NCBI GenBank assembly: GCA_013399895.1
Contig: VXBA01001336.1
Location: forward strand, 664,307 to 728,306
DNA from: Serilophus lunatus
Taxonomy: Eukaryota > Chordata > Aves > Passeriformes > Eurylaimidae
Length of the DNA stretch: 64,000 nucleotides
Direction: 5' to 3'
Positions within the stretch are counted from its first letter, which is position 1, and each line of letters begins with the position of its first letter. The translations under genes were made by a program, and so were the position numbers. Below, piece by piece: positions 28,101 to 35,476 of this stretch. Under the pieces are notes generated by a model, which saw only the letters and a program-made list of their open reading frames with translations, had not been told where the DNA came from and ran no database searches.

Positions 28101-31100
28101 GGTTACACAAAATTTTCTAGTATATAACTTCAGAATTAACCTTAATGCTCTGTCTTTCAAGAAGCTAGACAAAACAACAAATATATTTAATAATCAGTGC
28201 ATGTTTGGAGGAGGGAACTCCTAAATATGCCTTCCTGAAACATGAGCTATCATTAGACATGCATCCTGGTGTATATTACAAACGTACTAATTTTTTTCAA
28301 ACCAGAAATCGTTAACTTCAATGAGCACAAAAATACTGAAACTCTAAGAAGAAAATGCATAAGGTACACTAATGCAATTTCATGTTAGGGAGTGAACTAC
28401 AGCACGTACTTCTTCTGAATAAGGCAGAAGCATTGGCTCAAAAATCCACAATTTTCAAAACTTTGGATCTCATAATTCTTGAGACAATTGCAACCAAGTT
28501 GTGGTTCCAGTAGAGTCAGGAATTTGTCCCATCAGTAATAATTCAGAGCATCTCATCCAATGAAAAATGTAAGTTTACATGCTGTGGGACCAAAATAAAT
28601 CTTTGTGCTTATCATTTTCCTTGCCAGAATTCACAATGCATAGATCTCACAGGTTCTGAAGCCCAGTGAACACCTTCTGGACCAAAGATCACCACAACTG
28701 GCATTAGTTCAGGAGACACAGGATTTGGCCTTGGTTCTCCTGTGAGCCCTGCATGGTGCCCTAAGACATCATGTCAGCTAACCAGTATTCCTTTTTAGTT
28801 CAGAATACCCAAAATAACAGGAAGGCTGTACAGAGGCTACTGCAGGGGAGTTTTATAACATAAACCTTGGACTGCACATGTTACACGCCCTGGGCTGTAG
28901 TGTGAGGAGGTATCTGAGGACAGAAATCTTTCTAGAACAGTATTAGGAAGCAGTGTTTGGCAATAGAACCTATGCTGAAATCCCATCAATACAGTCTTTT
29001 GAATGTGAGTACCTTTAAACTCAAGTTTTAGTTCTCTCCTGGAAAAAGTGAGGCAGTGTGCCAGAAAAAGAGGGATGTAGGATAGAAACTTCCATATTGT
29101 GTTAAAGAGAAAAACATTTTCTATTCATATTTCTGTATTTCTATTCATTTTTGAAAAACCTTCCCCATGACTTCACACCAATAAAAAACCCCAAACATAT
29201 AGAATTATAAGCTATCAGTATGTTAAGTATCAGCAAGAAAATGCGATTACACACAAAACTCCCATTTACCAAATCTGTACCACTGGTGCAATCCAGTGTT
29301 TTAGAGTCAATAAGGATTTCCAGAACTGCCTTCATTGAAGATGCTGAACTTTTTATGCATTGTATCAGATGAACAGTCTCCAAGTAACAACATATGGAAG
29401 GGTTTGTGCATTCCTTTCTAGCAGAGGAGAAATTTATCATGCCAACTTTAAACTTGGTACCACTTAAAAAAATTATATGACACCAAGACTAATTATTTTT
29501 TAGACTGATTAGCAAAACATTTTAAAAATTGTAAAATTATACATAGCTTTATCAGAAAGAAAAGAAAAGCTGATTATATATATTATTCAAGTTTTTTTGA
29601 GGTTTCATACTACAGGTATAAACTTATTGTATACTACAGAAACAGCGTCTTTTTATTCAGCAGTGATGTAATAGTGATACAACAGTACGGCTGCATAAAA
29701 AGATTGAATTCTAAACCTTGGTTTCAGGCCTCCTTTCTCTCTTTAAGGACAGGTTGCAATTACTTCAGAGCCCATCTGCTTGGACAAAAGCAATGGAAAT
29801 CACAGCCACAGGTAGAGTGTAAAGCTCTCTCTAGGTTTCCTGCGTGACACTGCTGACACCTAAACCTTGTGTGGAGTACAAAAGAACAAAACTTGACCTG
29901 AAGACTGTTGCATGTTTTAAAGCAGGAGGGAAAAAAATCTGCACATAAGTATTTTTATCTTTGAATGGAGAACACACCCTCTTTAGTGAAACTGCATGTC
30001 CTAGATTTCAAGACACTTTTCATCATTTTATGCTCTAAGCTGGATTTGCAGAATTCACACAGTATTTTAGTTATCATTTTCTGTTCTAGTAAACTCTCCT
30101 ATGGGACATGAATCAAGGGTGAAGTGAAGCTACAGTGGCATTCCTCATCTCAGCATAACGGGATAGGCAAGAGTAACACACATTGTGCAATGTGAACAAG
30201 TACAGGTTCATTACAAAAAACACCACAAAACAAAACAAAAGCACACCTGAGTCTCAACACCAACCACTTAGAAATTCCACTGGCATTCTCTTTGTATACC
30301 ACATACTGGACAGCACCTAGCTGTCCCACATGTCTGGCCAACGTCTAAGTGCTAGCTGGCAACAAGAAGTATTTTCTGACAACATGGGAACACAAATCAG
30401 GCATTTGGTAATACATACATAATTATTTGAAAAACACAGCATTTAATAAAAAAAAAATAAATCACATGATTGTAAGGATCCTTTCATAACATTTCTGACT
30501 CCCAAACATCCAAAAAACAACATTTCAATGAATTTGTTATAGCAGTGTCCCAGAATTTTGAAGAAAGTTGTGAGAATCAGACTCAAGTAATTTATGACAA
30601 CACCTGACAATTAAAGAGAATCCCATCCCACACCTTGTTGTCTGACAACCCCTCCAGCAGCACTACATTTAGTGTTAGTTAGAAAAACTGTTCACAGACA
30701 AAACTGATTTCAGGCAGATAATTAAATGAGAACCTCCCCCCCCTTAAGTAAACTGATACCTAAGAAAAAATGTAAATATTTGTTCTGTGCTTGTGAAGAT
30801 TTGTTAAGCATGCTTAATGACTAAATTAGGAAGTATGCTATGTGATTGCAGTGGGAGTGGTAATTCAAGGTATAAAACAAGGACAATCAAAGGCTACATA
30901 TACACCAGCACAGCCCAATACAGAAATGGCTACAGAGTGAAACAGTGAGTACAGTGGGTCTAACATTCACCCTGTGTGTGTTCCAGGGTATTTATTTTGG
31001 ACCAGCTCCTGACTGGTTCCATGGAACAAAAGCTTACTAGCAGCTGGAGAAAATCTCCTGGGGGAATTTCATCCAAAAGGAACCTAGTTCATATGCTTAA

Positions 31101-32935
31101 ACACCACTTTGAAATATGAATCAAAGAACATAAAAGAGTGTTTAAGGAGATCTGCTCAAGCAGTGACTTCTTGATCAGAATTAAAACATTACAACACACA
31201 TGCCAGTACAAAGAAAGCACTTTTGTTTAAGCATTGGTCTCTCACAAGGGAGCTTAGAGGTTTTTATTTTCTGACTAACAAAATAAATCTATCAATGGTT
31301 GGCAGTTTGTACATATAAAATGTCACAATTTCAGAAAAACATCATTAACACACATTAAAAAACTGGAGATACCTGACTAGCAGGAAGACAGCTGCTGGAA
31401 CAACGAATGGGAGGCAAGTTGTCTTGTCTTTCATTTGAGCTGTCTGTTCTCAGGATCTGTGATTTCTTATCATCTTCATTCATTTCTGTCACCCAGTTCT
31501 TAAAATAAATAAATCATATATCTGTACCTTAGGGCAGTGGAGCAGTTATACTTCAGTCTGCAATTACCCTAACAACTATCCTTATAACACAGTGCTCTTA
31601 ATGGGGAAAGGCAATTAAGACAAAAAGTAATAGTGCTTTTTTGAATAAAAAGTAAACTACAAAAAAAGAAATCTGTAGAGTTAAAATAGACACTAAAGGT
31701 TACACACAGAATTACACAGAACTAATAAGGTTGGAAGAGACCATGGAGATCATCAAGTCCAACCTTTACCTAGGTTAACAACCTACCCAACATCAGTCTA
31801 ACATCTATACCATCTAAACCATTTAAACCATCTAAACCATACCACTAAGTTCATCATCTAACCCATCCTTAAACACATCCGAGGACGGTGACTCCACCAC
31901 CTCCCTGGGAAGCCCATTCCAGTGGGTTCAGAGACACTAATCCAGGAAAAAAAAAATAAAAATAAAAACCCCACAACATAATCCTTTCATCATTTCATTT
32001 AGTCAAATAATTACATTCCACTAAAGCACAAGACAGGGAAGATTGATACATTAAAGTGATTATATTACAGACCATTAAAAATCAGCTACTGTACCATCAA
32101 TTCACCATTAATTGTTTCCCACTCCTCAGGTGTGAAGTCAGAAGCTGTGGCTGCTGGCTTGTCTCTTCTCAGAGCTCTGCTCCTTGGATCTAAATGCTCA
32201 AGACGCTTCTCACAGACGGAGGTGAGCTCGGGGTAACAGCCCTCTTCTCCAGACCTTTCATGGGCAAAGAAAACAGAACTCAGCTGCACTGTGTCCTCCA
32301 TATTTCCCTCCATATGCTGTCACTGCAGAGGACTGTTTTCCTGTTATGACCTGATCTTGCCATCATCTAATCACTTTTTCATCAGAAAACCCCAGTTAAT
32401 CCTCAACCATTTTCCAATGTCCACAGTTCAAAATGATCATCACAGTGCTCATAAAAAAAGTTTGTGTCATTTTCAGCTAAAGTTAAACAGGTCTCACACC
32501 TGAAATTAACACAGGCAGACAAGATACATCATGCCAGAACCAAAATACAGGGGCAATATTTTGAGAAAAACCTGGCATTGAGGTACTGAAACCTTTTGGA
32601 TGGTTTAAGCAGGACTTGGATATCTAATGTTATCACTGGGACACTTTTAACATGATTAGTTAAACTTTAAGTTTTAATTTTTAAATTAGAAAGTCAAAAA
32701 GAGGCTCAGACAAATAAGAGTGTTTTGGTAAGGGTTCTGCAAAATTTTAAAGAACAGAAATAATATTATTAATGAAGATAAAAAAATACGTTTACCTCAA
32801 TACCCTGAGAATCTTTTCCAGGTGCTTAACATCTGTGCATTTTTCAATGAATTTGTAGTCCAGATGGTTAATAGGTATTTGATATGTTTTAGTGGTGCCT
32901 TGGTCCAGCAAAAATGGTACTGATCCATCATCCAT
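1007..32935 (-). CDS. SPAG1: SPAG1, sperm-associated antigen 1 (dynein-arm assembly co-chaperone), 16 coding exons, C-terminus outside window
   Basis: Sixteen exons with GT/AG borders join in one frame from ATG at 32935-32933 to 1007, giving 784 residues; human SPAG1 is about 926. The product is a cytoplasmic scaffold of the HSP90/R2TP type that helps pre-assemble axonemal dynein arms; loss in humans causes primary ciliary dyskinesia (known for the family). Visible order: N-terminal block with GTTKT and NHLDYKFIEKC (residues 1-100), a PRDYSEWDKFDVEKEC segment (about 158-173), TPR cluster 1 (217-319), acidic/basic linker (320-380), Gly/Ala-rich low-complexity exon (381-464), TPR cluster 2 (465-580), a DGPDWREKLPPIP linker (about 590-602) and TPR cluster 3 (647-760). 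Each TPR cluster keeps the K..GN / NxA / K...RR residues expected of a carboxylate clamp for HSP70/HSP90 tails. The RPAP3-type C-terminal domain would lie left of base 1. Identity is near certain; individual borders rest on phase and splice consensus. Confidence 0.96.
1172..4296. other. SPAG1 intron 15, no feature seen
   Basis: AT-rich intron. Short chance ORFs at 2325-2869 and 3429-4062 have no recognisable domain and no conservation signature visible by eye. Confidence 0.6.
4297..4423 (-). CDS. SPAG1: SPAG1 coding exon 15 (TPR cluster 3)
   Basis: Acceptor GTGTTAG|A and donor TACAG|GTGAGG. It encodes RALCYLKLYKYEEAKQDCDH... IKAFYRRALAYKGLQ, near-identical to RALCYLKLCQFEEAKQDCDQ and KAFYRRALAHKGL of human SPAG1. 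Confidence 0.95.
5338..5479 (-). CDS. SPAG1: SPAG1 coding exon 14 (start of TPR cluster 3)
   Basis: Acceptor GATGTAG|GT and donor AACAG|GTAAGG. It encodes (C)EQAMEKFKRLKNEGNDFVK... YSDCIKLNTEECTVYTN, with clamp residues K651, N655 and YTNRA. Entry phase 1, exit phase 2. Confidence 0.94.
5480..11779. other. SPAG1 introns 12 and 13, no feature beyond exon 13
   Basis: About 6 kb of AT-rich intron interrupted only by the exon at 7374-7549. A short GTT run lies near 8312, and another near 5183 just outside. No LINE remnant or RNA gene recognised. Confidence 0.6.
7374..7549 (-). CDS. SPAG1: SPAG1 coding exon 13 (inter-TPR linker)
   Basis: Acceptor CTTTCAG|A is clear. The donor is taken as AGTT|GTATGT because it gives phase 1, matching the next exon; the frame runs into a stop a few codons further on. 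It encodes RITKTLMDQDGPDWREKLPP, then IPIVPVAAQLHRW and a polar tail. DGPxWREKL.PIP is conserved with human. Confidence 0.88.
11780..11932 (-). CDS. SPAG1: SPAG1 coding exon 12 (TPR cluster 2)
   Basis: Acceptor CTCTCCAG|A and donor AGCAG|GTAAAC. It encodes RALELQPFSLKPLLRRAMAH... AYVDYKTVLQIDSTIQ, matching RALELHPFSMKPLLRRAMAYE of human SPAG1. Carries the K..LLRRA clamp residues. Confidence 0.95.
12588..13165 (-). mobile_element. CR1 LINE 3' fragment, degenerate
   Basis: Reading on the plus strand from the reverse-complemented CR1 3' terminus (CATGGAGTCATGAAGTAATT), the order of CR1 3' segments can be followed to the GGCTGTTGGCCTCCTTTGCTG motif. Heavily diverged, 5'-truncated, inside SPAG1 intron 11. 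Confidence 0.7.
13166..14861. other. Remainder of SPAG1 intron 11, no feature seen
   Basis: AT-rich. An open stretch at 13436-13867 on the plus strand has no recognisable domain and is treated as chance. Confidence 0.55.
14862..14961 (-). CDS. SPAG1: SPAG1 coding exon 11 (TPR cluster 2)
   Basis: Acceptor TTTTAG|GA and donor AACAG|GTAAAT. It encodes GEQSPDDLSILYSNRAACYL... CTDCIQDCN, with the YSNRA clamp asparagine. Entry phase 1, exit phase 2. Confidence 0.94.
15256..15624 (-). CDS. SPAG1: SPAG1 coding exon 10 (CpG-rich low-complexity exon plus start of TPR cluster 2)
   Basis: Acceptor CTGTGCAG|GC and donor CTAG|GTGAGT, 369 nt. It encodes SGAGEPTMGNAHGRSRGRGK, a Gly/Arg/Ser/Ala-rich stretch, then KLKSEGNELFKSGQFGEAVL... 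ECVTGL. The start of TPR cluster 2 (K465-L496) is clear. The human protein has an equivalent GC-rich, Ala/Gly-rich exon beginning near MGN. Base composition differs sharply from the AT-rich surroundings. Confidence 0.93.
15256..15770. promoter_or_regulatory. Internal CpG island over SPAG1 exon 10
   Basis: GC- and CpG-rich patch in AT-rich introns, covering exon 10 and about 140 bases 5' of it on the minus strand. The island includes CAGGGACAGGGACAGGGA (plus strand), which supplies the pyrimidine tract of the exon 10 acceptor. It may be only coding GC bias or may act as an internal promoter; the sequence does not decide. Confidence 0.5.
15771..19402. other. SPAG1 intron 9, no further feature seen
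   Basis: Beyond the GC-rich shoulder (to about 15.95 kb) the intron is AT-rich. No repeat family or second exon was recognised. Confidence 0.55.
19403..19565 (-). CDS. SPAG1: SPAG1 coding exon 9 (linker)
   Basis: Acceptor TTGTAG|AAA and donor AAAA|GTAATG, exit phase 1. It encodes KNLLEIEEKLKGLKPVSETQ, then GKGKRILIEEIESSEND and an acidic stretch to SGGDK (residues 320-373). SETQxKGKR(M/I)xIxEIExSE is shared with human SPAG1. A charged, probably disordered linker. Confidence 0.92.
20163..20340 (-). mobile_element. Short degenerate CR1 3' fragment
   Basis: ATAGAATCATCAATGTTGGA followed by AGAGATCCCTAAGATCAT and a diverged CCACTTCATGCTTCCAGGG segment matches the reverse-complemented CR1 3' end. 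Inside SPAG1 intron 8. Confidence 0.65.
21089..21195 (-). CDS. SPAG1: SPAG1 coding exon 8 (end of TPR cluster 1)
   Basis: Acceptor TTTGTAG|CT and donor AAG|GTAATA. It encodes (A)LMRRATVHSRLQNYQTALED... VEPENPTAK, third TPR of cluster 1 with the K.L.RRA clamp residues. Ends in phase 0. Confidence 0.94.
21765..21895 (-). CDS. SPAG1: SPAG1 coding exon 7 (TPR cluster 1)
   Basis: Acceptor ATTTTAG|G and donor AAAG|GTAAAG; entry phase 2, exit phase 1. It encodes RSISVMPTAAAYNNKAQAEI... DCEKVLDMEPGNVK, a second TPR with the YNNKA clamp asparagine. Almost identical in spacing to the human segment. Confidence 0.95.
22030..23585 (+). mobile_element. CR1 LINE internal fragment with ORF1 and ORF2 remnants, degenerate
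   Basis: On the plus strand, broken frames spell CR1-like proteins in the normal order: an ORF1 esterase-like piece (HADSNKTAK, about 22.18 kb); ORF2 endonuclease pieces KHLCTNAQCMGIKK (about 22.53 kb) and RLPDEEEQANRVFFRQLDE (about 22.83 kb); and a reverse transcriptase piece SKAFHIISHSILI (about 23.2 kb). Many stops and frameshifts mean it is dead. It sits in SPAG1 intron 6, antisense to the gene. The left boundary is uncertain. Confidence 0.75.
24122..24227 (-). CDS. SPAG1: SPAG1 coding exon 6 (start of TPR cluster 1)
   Basis: Acceptor TTGCTAG|GA and donor CTCG|GTGAG. It encodes GMTKREKIFIATREKEKGNE... VEAVTYYTR (residues 205-239). The KEKGNEAF..GDYxEAVxYYT pattern is the first TPR helix pair, with clamp residues K219 and N223. 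Confidence 0.94.
24515..24586 (-). other. Orphan exon-like segment in SPAG1 intron 5
   Basis: 72 bases between a good acceptor (CTCTATTTTTCAG) and a good donor (TTG|GTAAGAG) on the minus strand. Only one frame is open; it reads LLN then MIKVVRSSTELEAVLENN and EVL. The segment would enter SPAG1 at a phase 1 junction, where its reading hits TAG at the ninth codon, so it is not a normal SPAG1 exon. The reading resembles a thioredoxin N-terminus, but 21 residues are too few to assign. Confidence 0.35.
24680..24798 (-). CDS. SPAG1: SPAG1 coding exon 5
   Basis: Acceptor TTTTAAG|G and donor ACTG|GTAATG; entry phase 2, exit phase 1. It encodes (K)FDVEKECSKIDESCEESN... PVIEKKIDTT, residues 165-204, matching FDVEKECLKIDEDY and IDTAG of human SPAG1. 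Confidence 0.92.
24799..26832. other. SPAG1 intron 4, no feature seen
   Basis: AT-rich intron. The longest chance ORF (25722-26231, plus) shows no domain, and its length is not remarkable. Confidence 0.55.
26833..26900 (-). CDS. SPAG1: SPAG1 coding exon 4
   Basis: Acceptor TTTCAG|AGC and donor ACAA|GTATGT (68 nt, exits in phase 2). It encodes SKKLQNKQRNKRNIPRDYSE and WDK; the PRDYxEWDK core is a SPAG1 hallmark. It is isolated between introns of 2.0 and 4.5 kb. Confidence 0.92.
27415..27490 (+). repeat. Perfect 38-bp tandem duplication
   Basis: The 38-base unit starting TTCCTAAGATTTACATTCAC at 27415-27452 is repeated without mismatch at 27453-27490. It lies in SPAG1 intron 3. Confidence 0.95.
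27491..31372. other. Rest of SPAG1 intron 3, no feature seen
   Basis: AT-rich intronic DNA without an exon continuing the SPAG1 frame and without a repeat family that I can name. Confidence 0.55.
31373..31498 (-). CDS. SPAG1: SPAG1 coding exon 3
   Basis: Acceptor TTTTAAG|AAC and donor CAG|GTATCT, 42 codons in phase 0. It encodes NWVTEMNEDDKKSQI... DNLPPIRCSSSCLPASQ. The DNLPP(I/V)R motif is shared with the mammalian protein; the rest is a poorly conserved polar linker. Confidence 0.9.
31695..31945 (-). mobile_element. CR1 LINE 3' fragment
   Basis: ACAGAATTACACAGAACTAA, then AAGGTTGGAAGAGACCATGG and ATCATCAAGTCCAACCT, is the reverse-complemented CR1 3' end. The match continues to GGACGGTGACTCCACCACCT and CCCATTCCAGTG. 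A short CCATCTAAA/CCATTTAAA expansion lies inside. Located in SPAG1 intron 2. Confidence 0.85.
32095..32254 (-). CDS. SPAG1: SPAG1 coding exon 2
   Basis: Acceptor GAAAG|G and donor ATG|GTACAG. It encodes (R)SGEEGCYPELTSVCEKRLE... to TPEEWETINGELM, residues 47-100, matching the RSGEEGYYPEL / FTAEEWEKIDG block of mammalian SPAG1. Entry phase 2, exit phase 0. Confidence 0.93.
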
Positions 32936-32944
32936 ATCTAAACA
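32796..32944 (-). CDS. SPAG1: SPAG1 first coding exon (start codon at 32935)
   Basis: Acceptor ..TTTCAG, then nine non-coding bases, then ATG at 32935-32933, ending at donor AG|GTAAAC (phase 2). It encodes MDDGSVPFLLDQGTTKTYQI and on to KHLEKILRVLR. The start is chosen because the 12 residues before GTTKT equal the spacing in mammalian SPAG1. The exon is open upstream of ATG (C-L-D), so a longer N-terminus cannot be formally excluded. Confidence 0.93.
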
Positions 32945-33829
32945 CTGAAAGGAAACAAAGGTAGTGACTTTGTAAGCACTTAGTTACATTTTGAAGCCAT
33001 GCCAATTTAAGGAATAGACCTGCTCGTACTTCACTCTGTTACGAAAGCAGGTCTATGGCCATGCAACAGAATATTTGGGATTTGAAGGCCTGATCATAGG
33101 ATCCTTGACAGAGGTTTCCTGGCAGAAATGTGGCTGAATACGAGAGACTCTTTGTAGGAAGAATATGTGTGACTCCACAGCTTCTGCAAAGGAAAACAAT
33201 TTAGAAAGTCTGCTTAAAGAAAAACTGCCAGTTTGTGCCTACCACCTTCTCAGTATCATATGGTGTTACCTATTCTAAGCAAGTATGAGAAGCATGAAAG
33301 ATAAGATGGTGCAAGATGCTGCTGCTTTTTTCAGAGGGAAGATGTTAACCAACCCAATGTATCTAAAGGAATGATAACTTTGCCCTCTCGGTACCCGAAA
33401 TAAATACAATTTTCTTTCCTCACTAACTGCATTTTCTGGGCCTCTGCTTCCACTACAGGACTAACCTGAGTCTCTTCCAAAGAAAAACTGATGAAGGGAG
33501 GGAGTCAAAGAGGACCTTTGATCTGCTCATCTGCATCTTCTTCTCTTTGGATTCCAAACTCTACCGAGCTGAATTTCCCTTTTTCTTTCCCTATTTATAT
33601 GGCACACAAAGGGATTGGTTATTTTCAACAAGTACTGTAATAAGGGCAACTAGGCACGATGAGTGGCACAAAACATGTTGACCGTAATTAGGTGCTGCAT
33701 TGAGATTCTGCCCCAAGACTTTACAGTTTTCAGTACTAGGAAAGGAACAAGACACAAGGAAAGCTGTAAGAACGCAGCAAACAATTACACGGGAGTAAAA
33801 GGCTCATCTCAAACGGGGTTTTACTCCCG
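32945..33829. other. SPAG1 5' intron (between first coding exon and promoter island)
   Basis: No coding exon is seen. Untranslated exon 1 is expected in or near the island at 33.83-34.42 kb. Confidence 0.5.
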
Positions 33830-33917
33830 TTTCAGTATTTCCGTGGATGTGAGGGAGGCGCCCAGGGGCTGACGAGGACACCGCGGCTGCTCGGGGGCAC
33901 AGAGGGGCCCGGCGCGC

Positions 33918-33985
33918 CCCTCTGCCATACACACCCCTGTGCCATANCCCGTGCCGTACCTACCCCCGTGCCGTACCTACCCCCC
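33918..33985. repeat. Minisatellite with 17-bp units in SPAG1 promoter island
   Basis: Two perfect units of GTGCCGTACCTACCCCC follow two diverged ones (TGCCATACACACCCC and TGCCATANCCC). The single N at 33947 lies in the second, suggesting assembly ambiguity in this array. Confidence 0.8.
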
Positions 33986-34059
33986 TTCCCCCGGGCCCAG
34001 GGACCCGCGGCAGGAGCGGCGCCCTCGGCCGCCCTCCGGCCGCGCCGACAGCCCGCGCC

Positions 34060-34074
34060 TGGCAACTGTTGCCA
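34060..34074. promoter_or_regulatory. Palindrome of two RFX half-sites
   Basis: TGGCAAC-T-GTTGCCA, a perfect inverted repeat with a one-base centre. Each arm contains the RFX half-site GGCAAC/GTTGCC, but in everted order compared with a classical X-box (GTNRCC then RGYAAC). RFX control of ciliary genes is established; use of this site is inference. Confidence 0.4.
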
Positions 34075-34357
34075 TGCACAACATGGCGGCCATGGAGAGC
34101 CCGGTGGGGCTCCCTCAGAGCCCGCCCGACGCCGCGGGGCAGAAAGAAGCACAGCACTTGAGGGGGCAGCTTTCTTCAGCATCACTGCCGGGCTCCCAGT
34201 TTTACTCAGCGGAGAGCAGGCAGCCCCCTGCCGACGCCGGTGTCCCCCGGTGCCCATCCCACGTGCCCGCCCGGCAGGGACAGGCACCCAGGCCGCTCGG
34301 GGGGCGGCCACACGCGGGCAGCGCTGCTCTGCCTCCTCCTCCTCCTCGCCCTTCCGA

Positions 34358-34371
34358 GCAGCCCTGGCAAC
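34358..34371 (+). promoter_or_regulatory. X-box-like RFX motif
   Basis: GCAGCC-CT-GGCAAC fits GTNRCC-N(0-3)-RGYAAC with one mismatch (C for T at position 2). Its place in the SPAG1 CpG island suits a cilium-assembly gene. Confidence 0.45.
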
Positions 34372-35336
34372 TGCAGCCCTTCTCTCATGGAGGCATAAGG
34401 TGCAGCCATGCAGCCCAGGCCGCTGTAGTTAAAAGGTTATCACTCACACCCGAGTGTATCTGGTTTCCAGGAAAAAAACCCAGTCTTAATAGCAAAGATC
34501 AGATAAATAAGAAAATCTTCACCAAATTGGTGCAAAACAAGGTATGGGACTGCTTTTCTTTGTCCTCTATAACAAGTCACTGCAGCTCATGCACACCTTA
34601 AAAAAGGTACCTTATTGCAGTAATTAGTTAAATATGTTATCTCAATGTTAGCAACATCAAACACACACAGTCCAGCAGCATTTAGTGGTAGACTTTAGTG
34701 ATACTACATAACACACATTCCAAAAAGACAGATGCTAAAAGTTTTGGCTCCTCAAAGCAAAGCCTCCCCTTAGATCTTCCTATTACAGACCCCTGAGAAG
34801 CCATCTGCAAAGTAAAACAGGATGCTATCTTAGTTTTGGGACATCACTCAAATTATCTTTGCAACAAACATTTTTTCCCTTGAGTACAAAAGAAAGTTTG
34901 CACTTTCCTTGAGTATGGACAAGTCAAGCAGCACTTTGATGTTTTCTGTTTCCACATTGGTTCTTAATGTTTACCTTGCCTCCTTCTCCCTTTTCTTTCC
35001 CAAGAGATGATTTTTTTGGCACTTTCAGACGTCCATAGCTTGACACGTCCACAACTAGGTGCCAGAATTGGGTGCTTTGAGATCTCTTAATACAGATCTG
35101 TGTTTCAGTGGAATTTACTGACACCACAGTAATTTTATGCAATTCATACGAGTCCAAAGAACATTTTGCAATGTTAAAATACAAATAAAGTTTAGATGAG
35201 AGTAATGAAAACATAGTTAACGCAAAATTACAATACCACTGAACTTAATACCACAAACTCTGTCTACAATTTAAACAACAGCTTTAGAAGGCCATTGCTG
35301 AAGACTGTATAGACAAAATTGAGTATTTCAGTAAAT

Positions 35337-35342
35337 TTTAAT
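35337..35342 (-). terminator. POLR2K: Candidate POLR2K polyadenylation signal (ATTAAA)
   Basis: Minus-strand ATTAAA about 110 bases past the stop codon, in the AT-rich 3' flank. No minus-strand AATAAA was seen nearer. Unsupported beyond the hexamer and its position. Confidence 0.35.
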
Positions 35343-35453
35343 GATCTCTTCAAACACAAATAACAGTGTGCATTTGTACACAAATAGTTTTACAGAGCAA
35401 AATTATCAGAAGGATGAAAATGCCTCATGAAGTCACTGCATCTTCAGCAGACA

Positions 35454-35476
35454 TCACCGGGCATCAAAAACCACCA
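35454..35476 (-). CDS. POLR2K: POLR2K last coding exon (LVVFDAR-stop)
   Basis: Acceptor CTTTTCCAG|TG. With the T carried from the previous exon, it reads LVVFDAR then TGA, identical to the mammalian C-terminus. Only 23 coding bases, too short for an ORF scan. Confidence 0.96.

Larger units (their letters stand above)
33830..34420 (-). promoter_or_regulatory. SPAG1: CpG island, probable SPAG1 promoter
   Basis: CpG-dense block about 0.9 kb upstream of the SPAG1 start exon on the minus strand and 1.0 kb beyond the POLR2K stop codon. It holds a 15-bp palindrome of RFX half-sites (34060-34074), an X-box-like GCAGCCCTGGCAAC (34358-34371), and a YY1-type AACATGGCGGC (34080-34090, plus orientation). 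The transcription start and untranslated exon cannot be fixed by eye. Confidence 0.7.

Noticed and set aside
33832..34601. Overlapping ORFs of 150-220 residues in the SPAG1 promoter island
   Set aside because: CpG islands are poor in stop codons. The readings are low-complexity Pro/Arg/Ala in several frames at once, with no domain.
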